A stretch of DNA of 64,000 nt from Lentilactobacillus curieae (GTDB lineage Bacteria > Bacillota > Bacilli > Lactobacillales > Lactobacillaceae), in NCBI RefSeq assembly GCF_000785105.2, contig NZ_CP018906.1:806001-870000 (forward strand). Reading direction: 5' to 3'. Below, piece after piece: positions 25,294-34,813 of this stretch (position 1 is its first letter; every line of letters begins with the position of its first letter). The notes below the pieces were generated by a model that was not told where the DNA came from, searched no databases, and worked only from the letters and a program-made list of their open reading frames with translations. The position numbers were made by a program, and so were the translations under genes.

Positions 25294-26478
25294 ATGAAAG
25301 AGATTAAACTTAAGTGGCTCGTAACCGGTGCCCTAACTAGTAGTATTGGGATGAGTTTCATATGGCCACTCACCAGTGTGTATTTGCATAATCATTTACA
25401 CGTATCATTAACCATTGTCGGAATTGTGTTACTCTTCAACTCCCTTGCAAGTGTGTTGGGAAGTTACATCGGCGGCCACATGTATGATCACGGAAATCCA
25501 TATAAATTGCTAGTTGGTGGCGTAACAACCACGTTAGTAACACTACTCTTATTAATTCCATTTCATGGTTGGCCAATTTTTGGGCTTTTGCTATTTTTTA
25601 ATGGTCTTACCTCTGGCTGGAATATTACCATGGTCAACGCAATCGGCTCCAGCATTCGTAGCCAAGATACCAGGTTTGTGTTTAACATGCTCTACTTCGC
25701 TCAGAACCTTGGTGTCGTATTGGGAACATCACTTGTCGGCTTTGTTTACAACTTTAGCGTTACGCTACTGTTTGTCATCGCTAGTGGTTTATACCTTATC
25801 TTTTTAATACTCGTCATCACCAAGTACAAACCAGCAGCAGTTAAGCCAAAAAAAGCACTAATACGCAATCGCAAAGACCAAAAACCTGATAAATTACCAA
25901 GAGCTAACATACTAATTCTAAACTTATTCTTTATATCGCTATTGTTAATTTGGGTTATGTATCAGCAGTGGGTATCTAACCTTTCCGTATATATGACTGG
26001 TCAAGGAATTCCCCTAAGCCTTTACAGTGTGCTTTGGACACTTAATGCCGGCCTGATTGTAGTGATCCAAATAATTACTAATTGGATTGCCCGTTATTAC
26101 GAAAACCTAATCTTGCAAATCCTGTTCGGAATACTAGTGGTCGCTTCGTCCTTCGTGGTTTTGATTTTTGCCAAAAGTTACTACATGTTTGTAATTTCGA
26201 TGGTAGTTCTCACCATTGGTGAAGCAACGGCCTTTCCAACCATCCCAGCCCTCGTCAATACCCTTACGCCAGTATCAGTAAAGGGAAAGTACCAGGGAGC
26301 AGTAAATGCTTGGGCATCAGCAGGACGTGCTTTTGGTCCATTATTAGGTGGGCTGATTATTGACGCTCAATCATATGTGTCATTATTTATTATTGCAACA
26401 ATTACAATCTTTCTGGTATTAATCACCCTAGCAACAACCTGGAATTTAACTAAGTCAAAGTTAGAATTTTATAGATAA
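25294..26478 (+). CDS. MFS transporter (drug-efflux-like)
   Basis: A 394-residue protein with 12 predicted membrane helices and a basic central loop (about residues 180-205, KPKKALIRNRKDQKPDK). The loop 2-3 motif is GGHMYDHGNPYKLLVGG, a weak version of the MFS A-motif. It resembles lactobacillar exporters related to YfmO-type or multidrug MFS proteins; the substrate is not inferable. It follows the GNAT gene and ends at a shared bidirectional terminator. Confidence 0.85.
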   Translation: MKEIKLKWLVTGALTSSIGMSFIWPLTSVYLHNHLHVSLTIVGIVLLFNSLASVLGSYIGGHMYDHGNPYKLLVGGVTTTLVTLLLLIPFHGWPIFGLLLFFNGLTSGWNITMVNAIGSSIRSQDTRFVFNMLYFAQNLGVVLGTSLVGFVYNFSVTLLFVIASGLYLIFLILVITKYKPAAVKPKKALIRNRKDQKPDKLPRANILILNLFFISLLLIWVMYQQWVSNLSVYMTGQGIPLSLYSVLWTLNAGLIVVIQIITNWIARYYENLILQILFGILVVASSFVVLIFAKSYYMFVISMVVLTIGEATAFPTIPALVNTLTPVSVKGKYQGAVNAWASAGRAFGPLLGGLIIDAQSYVSLFIIATITIFLVLITLATTWNLTKSKLEFYR

Positions 26479-26480
26479 TA

Positions 26481-26511
26481 AAACCCGCCTTTCATTCGGA
26501 AAGGCGGGTTT
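26481..26511. terminator. Bidirectional terminator
   Basis: AAACCCGCCTTTC / GAAAGGCGGGTTT stem, 5-base loop. Confidence 0.9.
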
Positions 26512-26514
26512 CAA

Positions 26515-27093
26515 TTAGAATACACTTCGAATTCTTTTCTGCAGTTCTGGTAACACATCAGTTTCAAACCACGGGTTTCGTTTTAACCACCCATAATTAA
26601 GTGGCGAGGGATGGACTAATGGAAAGTACTCTGGTAGATACATTTGATAATTGCGAACCGTTTCCGTCAGGTTCTTACCTAACCTGCCATTTAAATAGTA
26701 TTTTTGTGCATACTGGCCAATCAGTAGGGTTACCTTAACATTAGGCATCTGTCTCAACAGTTGTGCATGCCATTTCTCAGCAAACCCCTTCCTAGGCGGT
26801 AGATCACCATGAGTACCCTTACCAGGATAGTAGAAATCTAGTGGCATCACTGCCACCTTACCAGCGTTATAAAATTCATCCTTGGTCACACCCATCCATT
26901 CTCGTAATCGGTCACCACTCGGGTCATCCCAAAACACCATGGATTCTTGGGCTTTTCTACTAGGTGCTTGACTAATAATTAGAATTTCTGCTTCAGGAAT
27001 TACATGATATAACGGCAAGATTCCCTTTTCCGTAAACGCTCTGTTATCTGGATCCGCCTTAATATCATCAAAGATTTTTTGTAGTTGTTCCAC
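26515..27093 (-). CDS. Uracil-DNA glycosylase superfamily protein
   Basis: A 192-residue UDG-fold protein. The SQAPSRKAQESMVFWDDPSG segment corresponds to the water-activating and uracil-contacting loops and HPSPLNYGW to the minor-groove HPSPL motif. It lacks iron-sulphur cysteines, so it belongs to the short clade found in Firmicutes and not to family 4/5. It would excise uracil or a related damaged base. GTG start with AGGAGG seven bases upstream, lying inside the 3' end of the thioesterase gene, so the two are translationally linked; rlmH heads the operon. Confidence 0.85.
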   Translation of the reverse strand: MEQLQKIFDDIKADPDNRAFTEKGILPLYHVIPEAEILIISQAPSRKAQESMVFWDDPSGDRLREWMGVTKDEFYNAGKVAVMPLDFYYPGKGTHGDLPPRKGFAEKWHAQLLRQMPNVKVTLLIGQYAQKYYLNGRLGKNLTETVRNYQMYLPEYFPLVHPSPLNYGWLKRNPWFETDVLPELQKRIRSVF

Positions 27094-27095
27094 GA

Positions 27096-27506
27096 CTAAT
27101 CCTCCTGGGATTCTTGTAACGCCTTATAAAATTCAGGAAGTTTCCGTTTCAAATTGATAATTCGATTATTCGCATCTAAAAAGCCATGTTCACTGATTCC
27201 TTCAAATACTAATTCGTCATTATGAAACATCTGGTATTTCAAAATTAGCTTTGCTACACCGACTTCTGAAACTTGGGTTTCAATTCTAATTTTATCAGGG
27301 AATGTTGTTGGTTTGAGGTATTTTCCGTTAACTGAAGCAACGGGGGATGTGATCCCGCTTTTCTCAAGCTTTTCAAATGGCCAATCAATCTTGTCTAAAA
27401 AGTCAGTTCTGGCTTCCTCCATATAACGGATATAGTTAGAATGATGCGTAATTTGCATTCGATCTGTTTCGTAGTATTGCACTTGGTGATAATATTCTGA
27501 AATCAT
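27096..27506 (-). CDS. Acyl-CoA thioesterase (hotdog fold, 4HBT/YbgC-like)
   Basis: A 136-residue single hotdog domain: YYETDRMQITHHSNYIRYMEEAR holds the catalytic Asp and the conserved HHSNY of the YbgC/FadM group. It hydrolyses acyl-CoA or acyl-ACP thioesters in the cytosol. The ribosome site AGGAGG precedes the ATG by five bases. It lies 15 bases after rlmH and its end overlaps the ribosome site of the next gene, forming a three-gene operon. Confidence 0.9.
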   Translation of the reverse strand: MISEYYHQVQYYETDRMQITHHSNYIRYMEEARTDFLDKIDWPFEKLEKSGITSPVASVNGKYLKPTTFPDKIRIETQVSEVGVAKLILKYQMFHNDELVFEGISEHGFLDANNRIINLKRKLPEFYKALQESQED

Positions 27507-27521
27507 GTTTTGCCTCCTAAT

Positions 27522-28001
27522 TTACTTATGATATGGGCTACCCTCATTAATCATAAACGCCCGATAAATCTGTTCAGTTAATACTAACCTCATCAACTGG
27601 TGAGGTAACGTAAACCTACCAAACGAAATCTGTGTGTCCGCGCGTTTTAATACGGCCGGATCTAATCCTAATGATCCGCCAATTACAAAGGTGATGTCTG
27701 AATGTCCGTAAGTTGTCAGGTTTGCGATTTCTTTCGCGAATTCCTCAGATGAACGCTCCTTCCCAAGAATCGCAAGTGCGTAAACATACTCCTTATCCTT
27801 GATTTTCCCCAGAATCCGTTCTCCTTCTTTTTGCATCACATCAGCCATTTCAGCATCACTCAACGATTCTGGAGCCTTTTCATCGGGAACTTCAACGATT
27901 TGAAATTTGCAGAATCTTGAAAGGCGTTTAGCGTATTCCGCAATTCCTTGCTTAAAGTACTTTTCCTTTAGCTTCCCCACAACGACCAGTTTAATGTTCA
28001 T
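27522..28001 (-). CDS. rlmH: 23S rRNA (pseudouridine1915-N3)-methyltransferase RlmH
   Basis: A 159-residue SPOUT methyltransferase that methylates pseudouridine 1915 in helix 69 of 23S rRNA, using S-adenosylmethionine. It starts [16 protein letters not shown] and ends in [38 protein letters not shown] is the SAM-binding knot. Full length. GGAGG precedes the ATG. It heads an operon with the thioesterase and UDG genes. Its upstream region holds DnaA boxes 55-75 bases from the start codon, so DnaA could affect its expression. In staphylococci this gene (orfX) is the SCCmec insertion site; no inserted element is seen here. Confidence 0.97.
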   Translation of the reverse strand: MNIKLVVVGKLKEKYFKQGIAEYAKRLSRFCKFQIVEVPDEKAPESLSDAEMADVMQKEGERILGKIKDKEYVYALAILGKERSSEEFAKEIANLTTYGHSDITFVIGGSLGLDPAVLKRADTQISFGRFTLPHQLMRLVLTEQIYRAFMINEGSPYHK

Positions 28002-28054
28002 CTAATCTTTTCCTCCTGTGCACTACTGTGCAAAAATATCGAGGTATCAACAGT

Positions 28055-28354
28055 TTATCCACAAAGTTATCCACAGGTTGATAAAATGATACCGCTTTTC
28101 CTTATCCATGCATTTTTTTCTAAATTGTCAATAAGCATTTTTTATCCACAACTTTATTAACAACATGTGTTCGGAATCTTAAAACGCAAACCCTAATATG
28201 GCAACGTTTCTAACGTCTTTCTAATCCGAACAAACAATCTCTGCAAAGTTATCCACATTTCTGTGGATAACTTTTAGATTGTCCAAAACATTTTTATTTA
28301 CTTTAATACCGCCTTTTTAACCAAAACCAAAAGTTATTCACCAAGTTATCCACA
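28055..28354. other. Cluster of six perfect DnaA boxes between rlmH and htrA
   Basis: The 9-mer TTATCCACA occurs at 28055-28063, 28067-28075, 28142-28150, 28249-28257 and 28346-28354 on the plus strand and at 28262-28270 on the minus strand; the last two before 28300 form a near-palindrome around ATTTC. Partial matches lie at 28102 and 28334. The gap from 28002 to 28612 has no convincing gene and is AT-rich. The cluster is about 20-22 kb from the dnaA-linked origin. Confidence 0.92.
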
Positions 28355-28612
28355 GAGTTATTCTCAATCTTTTTTTGAAATAAATTTTGTATTGAAATAT
28401 ATAATCTTGATTTTCAGTTGGCGTTCGCTTTTTTATCATACAACAAAACAAATTTGAGTGCTAAGTCTGGTTTTTGTTCGGAATTTGAAAAATATGTCAC
28501 CCATAACAGACAAATTCTTCGACTTATTCCATACAAAACCATAGCTTCGCATGATCATCCTACCAATATAATTGGAAAAGCCGATTATCCAGCAATTTTA
28601 TTCTGGTAGGAC

Positions 28613-28641
28613 AAAATAAAAAGCAGCGAGATTATCGCTGC
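28613..28641 (-). terminator. Terminator after htrA
   Basis: GCAGCGA / TCGCTGC stem (28623-28641), followed by TTTTTATTTTG on the minus strand. Confidence 0.85.
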
Positions 28642-28647
28642 CTTTCA

Positions 28648-29889
28648 TTAACTATTTAGGTTTGATTTTTGAGTTAACTTAACTTGGCCGGTTTTTTGCG
28701 AACCATTGTGATAGTAAGTTATCGAAATCGAATCACCAAGTTTGTGTTGATAGAGAATATCTCTAATCGCTGTCTGCTCAGTAATTTTTTTACCATCAAG
28801 CTCAGTAATCACATCGTACTTCTTCAAACCAGCCTTTGCTGCTGGAGAACCTGATGAAACCTTAAAGACTACCACTCCAGTGGATACTGAACTAGGCAAT
28901 TTCAGAATCGACCTCTGTTGTTTCTCAGAGATATTAGCTAAATCAACATATTCAATTCCCAGTGCAGGTCTTACCACCTTACCACCAGATATCAATTGAT
29001 TAATGATTCTCACAACTTCATTGGAAGGAATTGCAAAGCCCATTCCCTCAACGCTAGTTCCTTCTTGATCCTGAGCTAGCTTCATTGAATTGATCCCAAC
29101 TACTTGGCCATCCATATTGATTAATGGACCACCAGAGTTACCTGGGTTGATAGCTGCATCAGTCTGAATAACCGTTGCGTTTCCGATTGCTTGACCATTA
29201 GAGTTGGTTTGGGCAACCTCACGTTTTTTAGCAGAAATGATCCCTTGGGTAACAGATGTTGCGTATTGTGAGCCAAGTGGTGAACCAATAGCAAGCACTG
29301 GTTCAGCAACCTTGATATTATCAGAATTACCAAACGAAGCTACGGTCTTAATCTTATTAGACTTAACTTTCAGTACAGCTAAATCGGTAACTGAATCCTT
29401 ACCAACAATTTCGGCACCAACCTTAGATCCATCACTGAGGATAATTTCCAAAGAATTTGAACCGCTGATAACGTGGTTATTAGTTACGATATAAGCCGTA
29501 TTACCATTCTTCTTGTAAACTACACCCGAACCTTCACTGGCGGCCTCTAGCTTGCCTGAATCGCTCTTAGAACTCGATCCACTATCGCCCTCAATGCTCC
29601 CAAACAGTCCAGCTAATCCTCCAGAAGAACTAGTATTTTCCTTCTGCAGATTAATAACGGAGACCACAGCATTTTTAGTAGAATTAAAAGCCTTTTCTGA
29701 TTGGGTATTCAGATTGACCTTAACATTACTTACTTTCGCCGCTCCAGAACTATTTGTAGTTAATTCAGACGTTGTTCCGCCATCTTGGTTATTGAAATAC
29801 GAAACGCCACCATAAGTTACCGCGCCACCAAGTGCACCGGCAACCAACGCAGTCAGCACGATTTTTCCAAAACCATTACTTGTTGCCAT
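28648..29889 (-). CDS. htrA: Membrane-anchored serine protease HtrA/DegP
   Basis: A 413-residue quality-control protease facing the outside. It has an N-terminal membrane anchor (about residues 8-27), a Ser/Thr/Gly-rich linker, and a trypsin-like domain with His in VTNNHVISGS (about 137), Asp in VTDLAVLKV (about 168) and Ser in NPGNSGGPL (about 250). One PDZ domain covers about 310-405. AAGGAGG precedes the ATG. It lies downstream of the walRKHIJ cluster with an 82-base gap that may hold its own weak promoter. Start, length and domains all fit lactobacillar HtrA. Confidence 0.96.
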   Translation of the reverse strand: MATSNGFGKIVLTALVAGALGGAVTYGGVSYFNNQDGGTTSELTTNSSGAAKVSNVKVNLNTQSEKAFNSTKNAVVSVINLQKENTSSSGGLAGLFGSIEGDSGSSSKSDSGKLEAASEGSGVVYKKNGNTAYIVTNNHVISGSNSLEIILSDGSKVGAEIVGKDSVTDLAVLKVKSNKIKTVASFGNSDNIKVAEPVLAIGSPLGSQYATSVTQGIISAKKREVAQTNSNGQAIGNATVIQTDAAINPGNSGGPLINMDGQVVGINSMKLAQDQEGTSVEGMGFAIPSNEVVRIINQLISGGKVVRPALGIEYVDLANISEKQQRSILKLPSSVSTGVVVFKVSSGSPAAKAGLKKYDVITELDGKKITEQTAIRDILYQHKLGDSISITYYHNGSQKTGQVKLTQKSNLNS

Positions 29890-29971
29890 CGGGACTCCTC
29901 CTTGTGTAAGAACACTTTTTATATTTATTTTAGTCTATAACAATAAACTTAAAATAACCTAAAATAATTAA

Positions 29972-30775
29972 CTAAATAATCATTAAAGGTGAAGCAGATT
30001 CAGCCTCGGTATCGTATAGTTGAAAATCATTATCAACCCCGAAATCATGCTCTGTCAACATTGAAGATACTGTTAGGTGTGCTAAAGATTTCATGTTATT
30101 GTGTTGGCTTCTGTGACCTAAGAAGATTTTCTTAGTTCGATGACCAATAATATCCATCATGGTATTAGCACCATCAACGTTTGATAAATGCCCGCGATCG
30201 GACATAATTCGCTGCTTTAGTGGCCAAGAATAGTCGCCATTACGTAGCATCTCTATATCATGATTACATTCCAGTAAATAGCCTTCAGCATCCTTAATAA
30301 CGCCTTCCATTCGGTCAGAAACATAACCGGTATCCGTTAAGACTACAAACGACTTATTATTATGGTGAAATACATAAAACTGGGGCTCTGCAGCATCATG
30401 TGACACCGAAAAACTCTCAATGTCCAAATCTCCAAAACTCTTCACTGTATCAGGTGGAAAAATGTTCATCTTATCGGCAGGCATTTTACCAATCTTGCCG
30501 TTCATTGCGTCCCAAGTTCCCTCGTTAGCATAAACATTTAAGTCATACTTTCTAGCCAAAACGCCCACACTTTGACGGTGATCAGAGTGCTCATGGGTCA
30601 CTAATAACGAGTCGACATCGTTAATATCTCTACCAATAGAACTCATCAAGTTAGCAATTTTCTTGCCACTCAATCCAGCATCCAGTAAAACCTTATGCTG
30701 AGGCGTCTCTATGTAAGTGACATTACCAGTGCTTCCACTGGCAAGGACACTAATTTTCATATCATCATTTTCCAC
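29972..30775 (-). CDS. walJ: Metallo-beta-lactamase fold exonuclease WalJ (YycJ)
   Basis: A 267-residue MBL-fold nuclease linked to replication and repair and to the WalRK operon. The metal-binding motif is THEHSDHRQSVG (about residue 63), with GSTGNVTYIE and DAGLSGKKI near the N-terminus and ECNHDIEML, LGHRSQHNN later. The frame can be read further upstream, but GGGAG lies eight bases before a GTG at 30775, giving a product starting MENDDMKISVLASG, which fits homologues. It begins 16 bases after yycI and ends the wal operon before htrA. Confidence 0.93.
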   Translation of the reverse strand: MENDDMKISVLASGSTGNVTYIETPQHKVLLDAGLSGKKIANLMSSIGRDINDVDSLLVTHEHSDHRQSVGVLARKYDLNVYANEGTWDAMNGKIGKMPADKMNIFPPDTVKSFGDLDIESFSVSHDAAEPQFYVFHHNNKSFVVLTDTGYVSDRMEGVIKDAEGYLLECNHDIEMLRNGDYSWPLKQRIMSDRGHLSNVDGANTMMDIIGHRTKKIFLGHRSQHNNMKSLAHLTVSSMLTEHDFGVDNDFQLYDTEAESASPLMII

Positions 30776-30791
30776 ATTAATTACTCCCTGT

Positions 30792-31628
30792 TTAGCTAAT
30801 CCCACCATTGGTTTGACCATTTTTAAGTTCCGCATTAGTTTCTCGAATAATTCCCCCGGTAAATGCATTGATCCGTTTAAGCTGAACCTGAGGTGAATTT
30901 TGTGGTCGAATCGCAATAATCCACGTTGGAATAAATACTCTATCTGGCTCAACCGTAATCAGCTTTGTATAGCCCAATTTCGTCCAGGCAACTTGGGTAT
31001 TATTTGGAATTTCATTGTATTGATATAACCAGATTAACGCCCTTTGTTCAGATATTGTATCAGATTTTTCACGCAGGGTCGTAATATCATCCAGGTGAGT
31101 TTGCGTATAATTTACAATCTGGTTATTTTCGTTCATGAAAAATTTGATCTGAGCCTCACTCGAATATATTTCCTGACCAACTGCCTTCTGAACGTACACA
31201 ATTGTCTGATCAGTTGATAAATCCTTACTGTATTTATAATCATTCCCGTCAATCATGAAGGAGGAGTCCTTAATTAAGGCATTGATAGTCTTACTAGGAT
31301 TCTTAGGATCCACGTCTACAGGTTGTTTAAATTCACTTTGAATCTCATGGCCAACATAGTGGGGAGTCTGGTTGGCTAATTGTCCCATCATGGAACGCAA
31401 ACCATCATTTTGCGAACCTGAAATATAGTATGCTTCACTTTGCGAAGTCGATAAATCACCAAATTTAATTTGGTCGCTCTTCATCTCTTTAGTAATTGTG
31501 GAATTGGTATTTCCTTGAGAAACATTTTCAGCCTGCATGTTCATATTCTGCCTGAACATCCCAAACAAAAAGATATCAATCGCAATAAAGGTAACCAAAA
31601 AAATAATTTCAATTCGCTTAAAGTTCAC
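30792..31628 (-). CDS. yycI: WalK-associated regulatory protein YycI
   Basis: A 278-residue single-pass membrane protein: a membrane helix at about residues 7-24 (IEIIFLVTFIAIDIFLFGMF), then an extracytoplasmic domain. With YycH it binds WalK in the membrane and restrains the kinase in Bacillus. Position in the cluster and the helix pattern support the call more than sequence motifs do. It lies 17 bases after yycH and overlaps the upstream, unused part of the walJ frame. Confidence 0.92.
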   Translation of the reverse strand: MNFKRIEIIFLVTFIAIDIFLFGMFRQNMNMQAENVSQGNTNSTITKEMKSDQIKFGDLSTSQSEAYYISGSQNDGLRSMMGQLANQTPHYVGHEIQSEFKQPVDVDPKNPSKTINALIKDSSFMIDGNDYKYSKDLSTDQTIVYVQKAVGQEIYSSEAQIKFFMNENNQIVNYTQTHLDDITTLREKSDTISEQRALIWLYQYNEIPNNTQVAWTKLGYTKLITVEPDRVFIPTWIIAIRPQNSPQVQLKRINAFTGGIIRETNAELKNGQTNGGIS

Positions 31629-31644
31629 TAGACTCCCCTCCCTT

Positions 31645-32943
31645 CTATTTGCTTAACATAGTTGAGTAACTGTACCACTTGTTGTTGTATTGAATAAACC
31701 AATCTGGAGTTAAATTAATCAACATTGATCGTTGCTGCTTTTGTTTCCAGTCATAACCCAACCGGACTTTCTTCACCCTTTTAAGATTGTATCCGTGGGC
31801 CTTCAGCCGTTTTAAAACAGTTGCTGTTGGCGGTAATGTTGTATAACCGTCCTTACTTGGAATTGGAACTTGCGGCGTATCCAACAAGAAATTAATCTTT
31901 TGAACACTTTCATTCACAGTGTTGATTGCAATTTCTCCAAACCCGTTTTGCCGAAAAATCGGAAACCCTTCGACAAATGTTCTAAACGAGGCCTCTCGAT
32001 TATTGCTCTTTTCAAAGCCATAGAAACGCAAATTATCCATTGGCAACCCAATCTTCAATAACAAACGATAAGAGTCATCAATTACTGACTTAAGGTTATT
32101 AGGAATGTTGTTTGCTGAGTAATTAGAATAAGTTGCAATTCTGCTTTTTGAATTAAACACTAACTGTTTCGTTCTTTGATCAGAGTAAACGGCAGTATTT
32201 TGCCGTCTCTTAACCGTAACGTTTGCTGAATTTTCGTCATTTAACAAACGACTTACAAAATAATCAGCAGATTGGCGGTCTAACAGGTACTTATATGGCT
32301 GCATTTGCACCGGTTGATCAACATACATTAGCGGAGTTCCATTTAGATTTCTAATGGAAACTGGAAACCTACGAGACTGAATTTTGAGAACATTATTGAG
32401 TCCCTTAAGACTGTGTTTTTTTACACTTACTTGGTAAACAGTAAAGTTACTGTCATTTAGCAGGAAGATTCGTGATGAATCATCCAGTGGTAGCAAAATT
32501 CTTGTTACTTGATGATCATCTAAGTTTGCAAACTTGTTATGAACTATAGCATTGACCGTTGAAATCATTACTGGACTAGCGTAATTCAATAAAATTGAAT
32601 TAGGTCTGGTAGCCATTTCATAATATTTCTTTTGATTTTGAGAAACTGTAGTCTTCAACTTTGCGTTTTGATAGTTTCTCATTTGGTGTTTAATTTCAGA
32701 AATCATGTTAACTGAACGGTTGACCAGTATATTTTGCGAACCGTCCTTATCGTTAACAACTGCTTGAGTTGGTGAAAAAACGGACCGTTTTGGCTTTACC
32801 AAAACTTCATCCTGTGGATTTTGAGTAGTGCTCGTTTTACTACGGTAGTTCGCTGGATTAGTCCACAAAATAACTGATAAAGCTAAACTCAAAATAACCG
32901 CAATTACCAGAGAAATTGGAATTAAAAATTTACTAAACCTCAT
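31645..32943 (-). CDS. yycH: WalK-associated regulatory protein YycH
   Basis: A 432-residue protein with one N-terminal membrane helix (about residues 7-29) and a large extracytoplasmic domain that senses or modulates cell-wall status through WalK. Its start overlaps the end of walK by 11 bases, so translation is coupled. The extracellular domain is basic and rich in Asn and Gln, as in lactobacilli. No cleavage site or lipobox is present. Confidence 0.93.
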   Translation of the reverse strand: MRFSKFLIPISLVIAVILSLALSVILWTNPANYRSKTSTTQNPQDEVLVKPKRSVFSPTQAVVNDKDGSQNILVNRSVNMISEIKHQMRNYQNAKLKTTVSQNQKKYYEMATRPNSILLNYASPVMISTVNAIVHNKFANLDDHQVTRILLPLDDSSRIFLLNDSNFTVYQVSVKKHSLKGLNNVLKIQSRRFPVSIRNLNGTPLMYVDQPVQMQPYKYLLDRQSADYFVSRLLNDENSANVTVKRRQNTAVYSDQRTKQLVFNSKSRIATYSNYSANNIPNNLKSVIDDSYRLLLKIGLPMDNLRFYGFEKSNNREASFRTFVEGFPIFRQNGFGEIAINTVNESVQKINFLLDTPQVPIPSKDGYTTLPPTATVLKRLKAHGYNLKRVKKVRLGYDWKQKQQRSMLINLTPDWFIQYNNKWYSYSTMLSK

Positions 32944-34786
32944 CCCATAGATCCTCCTCTGCTAATGGTTCGTAAGGTAATGCAATGTAAAATGTAGATC
33001 CCTTACCTTCAATACTTTCAGCCCAAAGTTGACCACCCAAGGCTTCAACCACTTCTTTAGAAATAGCTAGCCCAAGACCAGTCCCACCTTGTTTTCTGGA
33101 CCGAGCCTTATCAACACGGTAAAAACGATCAAAAATGTGTGGTAGATCCTTACGTGGAATCCCTAAACCTTGGTCACTGATACTCATAATGACCTTGTTT
33201 CTAGTCTCATACAGACGACAAGTTACAATTCCACCATCTGGAGAATACTTGATTGCGTTATTCATAATGTTATCAAGTACCTGAGTAAACCTATCGGTGT
33301 CCAGTTCAACCCACAGATCACGTTTTGTAAAGTACCGCTTAATCGAATAGGTCTTCTCTGGATGATCGTCCTTTTTAATGATCATATCAAATCGATTCAA
33401 CACATAATTGAACAGTTCGTTGATATTAACCATTTCGGTTTCCATTTTTTGGGTTCCCGATTCCATTCTTGAAAGTGTTAGCAAGTCATTGATCATCCGA
33501 ATCATTCGGTCAGTTTCATCCTGCGTAACTTTCAAGAACTTAGGTGCCAGCTTCTCATCCTGCCAAGCACCATCAGATAAAGCTTCAATATACGAACGCA
33601 CACTGGTTAGTGGAGTTCTCAACTCATGGGAAACATTAGAAACAAATTGCTTACGATCCTGGTCAATTCGTTGCTGTTCAGTAATATCACGAAGAACACA
33701 GACAAGACCACTAATAAACCCTGATTCTCTTTGAATCAAAGAGAAATGAGCATGCAAAATTAAATCCTGCTCATCATTTGAGAGATCTAAAATCACTTCA
33801 TCAGGTTGCTCAAGTAAATCGCGCAAGTTGTAATCCTTTTGAATGTCTAAAACGTCCAAAATGGAGCGTCCCATAGCATCCCCTTCCTTTAAATCAAGGA
33901 AGCTAGCGGCTGTTTCATTGATAATAATTACATTACCACGACGATCGGTCGCCAAAACCCCGTCAGTCATGTTGGCCAACACTGAATCAAGTCGCCGACG
34001 TTCCGACTCCGTTGATTCATGTGATTCTTCAACTCTGACAGACAGGTTATTAACTGCACTGGCTAACTGACCAAGCTCATCGTTTCCATAAACGTGAACC
34101 TGTCCAGAATAGTCCCCACGAGCAATTCTTAGGGTTTGCTGTTTCATTTCTTCAATTGGTTTAGTTATCGCCCTAGAAATCACGATTGAAATCAATAGTC
34201 CCAGGATTATGGCAATTGATGCCGCAAACAGGTAGATTACCGTAATGCTATTGATCTGTTGATAGACAGTATCAAGGTTAGCCTTTACGAAAACTGCCCC
34301 TACGACCTGCCGGTTATTCCCGGAACTCTTCATCAAAGGAGTGATTCTAGTGTAATATCGAGCATCGCTTGCAGAATCAAAAGTATTCTTTTCAATTGGT
34401 TTTCCAGAATATAGTGCGTTCTTAACTGAATTGTCGGTAGTCTTTTGGCCAACAATGGTTTGATTATTGATTTGATTAGTTCCCCTGATAGTTCCCTTAC
34501 TATCAATAACCTGAATTTGTGCAGAACTGGTATTTTCTGAATCATTTAGAATCGTTTTGATTTGCCGATTTGCCAACCTAGTATTGGAACGCGATAACTG
34601 CGTCGTTAGTGATTTGCTCACGTAAGTTTGCAGTTGAACCTGATTTTTGAATGTAGACAGGTTTTGGTGTTCCAATTGTTTAACAAAAACGGCCCCCACA
34701 ATTTCGAGGGTCAATAGTAGAACTAGGGCGAAAACTAGCGCAATTTTGAATTTAATTGATTGATAAAATTTGATTTTCTCGTTCAA
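32933..34786 (-). CDS. walK: Cell-wall sensor histidine kinase WalK
   Basis: A 617-residue kinase: helix 1 (about 13-32), extracellular sensor domain (33-180), helix 2 (about 181-203), HAMP (RAITKPIEEMKQQTLRIARGDY, about 205-257), PAS (about 262-370), HisKA with the phosphorylated His in VSNVSHELRTPLTSVRSY, and an ATPase domain with NAIKYSPDG, DQGLGIP and GGTGLGLAI. It phosphorylates WalR and controls wall hydrolases; it is usually essential. Overlaps yycH and follows walR by 27 bases. Confidence 0.97.
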   Translation of the reverse strand: MNEKIKFYQSIKFKIALVFALVLLLTLEIVGAVFVKQLEHQNLSTFKNQVQLQTYVSKSLTTQLSRSNTRLANRQIKTILNDSENTSSAQIQVIDSKGTIRGTNQINNQTIVGQKTTDNSVKNALYSGKPIEKNTFDSASDARYYTRITPLMKSSGNNRQVVGAVFVKANLDTVYQQINSITVIYLFAASIAIILGLLISIVISRAITKPIEEMKQQTLRIARGDYSGQVHVYGNDELGQLASAVNNLSVRVEESHESTESERRRLDSVLANMTDGVLATDRRGNVIIINETAASFLDLKEGDAMGRSILDVLDIQKDYNLRDLLEQPDEVILDLSNDEQDLILHAHFSLIQRESGFISGLVCVLRDITEQQRIDQDRKQFVSNVSHELRTPLTSVRSYIEALSDGAWQDEKLAPKFLKVTQDETDRMIRMINDLLTLSRMESGTQKMETEMVNINELFNYVLNRFDMIIKKDDHPEKTYSIKRYFTKRDLWVELDTDRFTQVLDNIMNNAIKYSPDGGIVTCRLYETRNKVIMSISDQGLGIPRKDLPHIFDRFYRVDKARSRKQGGTGLGLAISKEVVEALGGQLWAESIEGKGSTFYIALPYEPLAEEDLWDEV

Positions 34787-34813
34787 AACCAGTTTTACCC
34801 CTTTTATTATTTA

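Noticed and set aside
28055-28354. A second functional replication origin
   Set aside because: It lacks DnaA-trio-like triplets next to a box and the dnaA-linked region has the full origin layout; titration or regulation is more likely.
28418-28609. 63-codon plus-strand frame between rlmH and htrA
   Set aside because: No ribosome site, odd composition, and it lies in the DnaA-box gap; no homology recognised.
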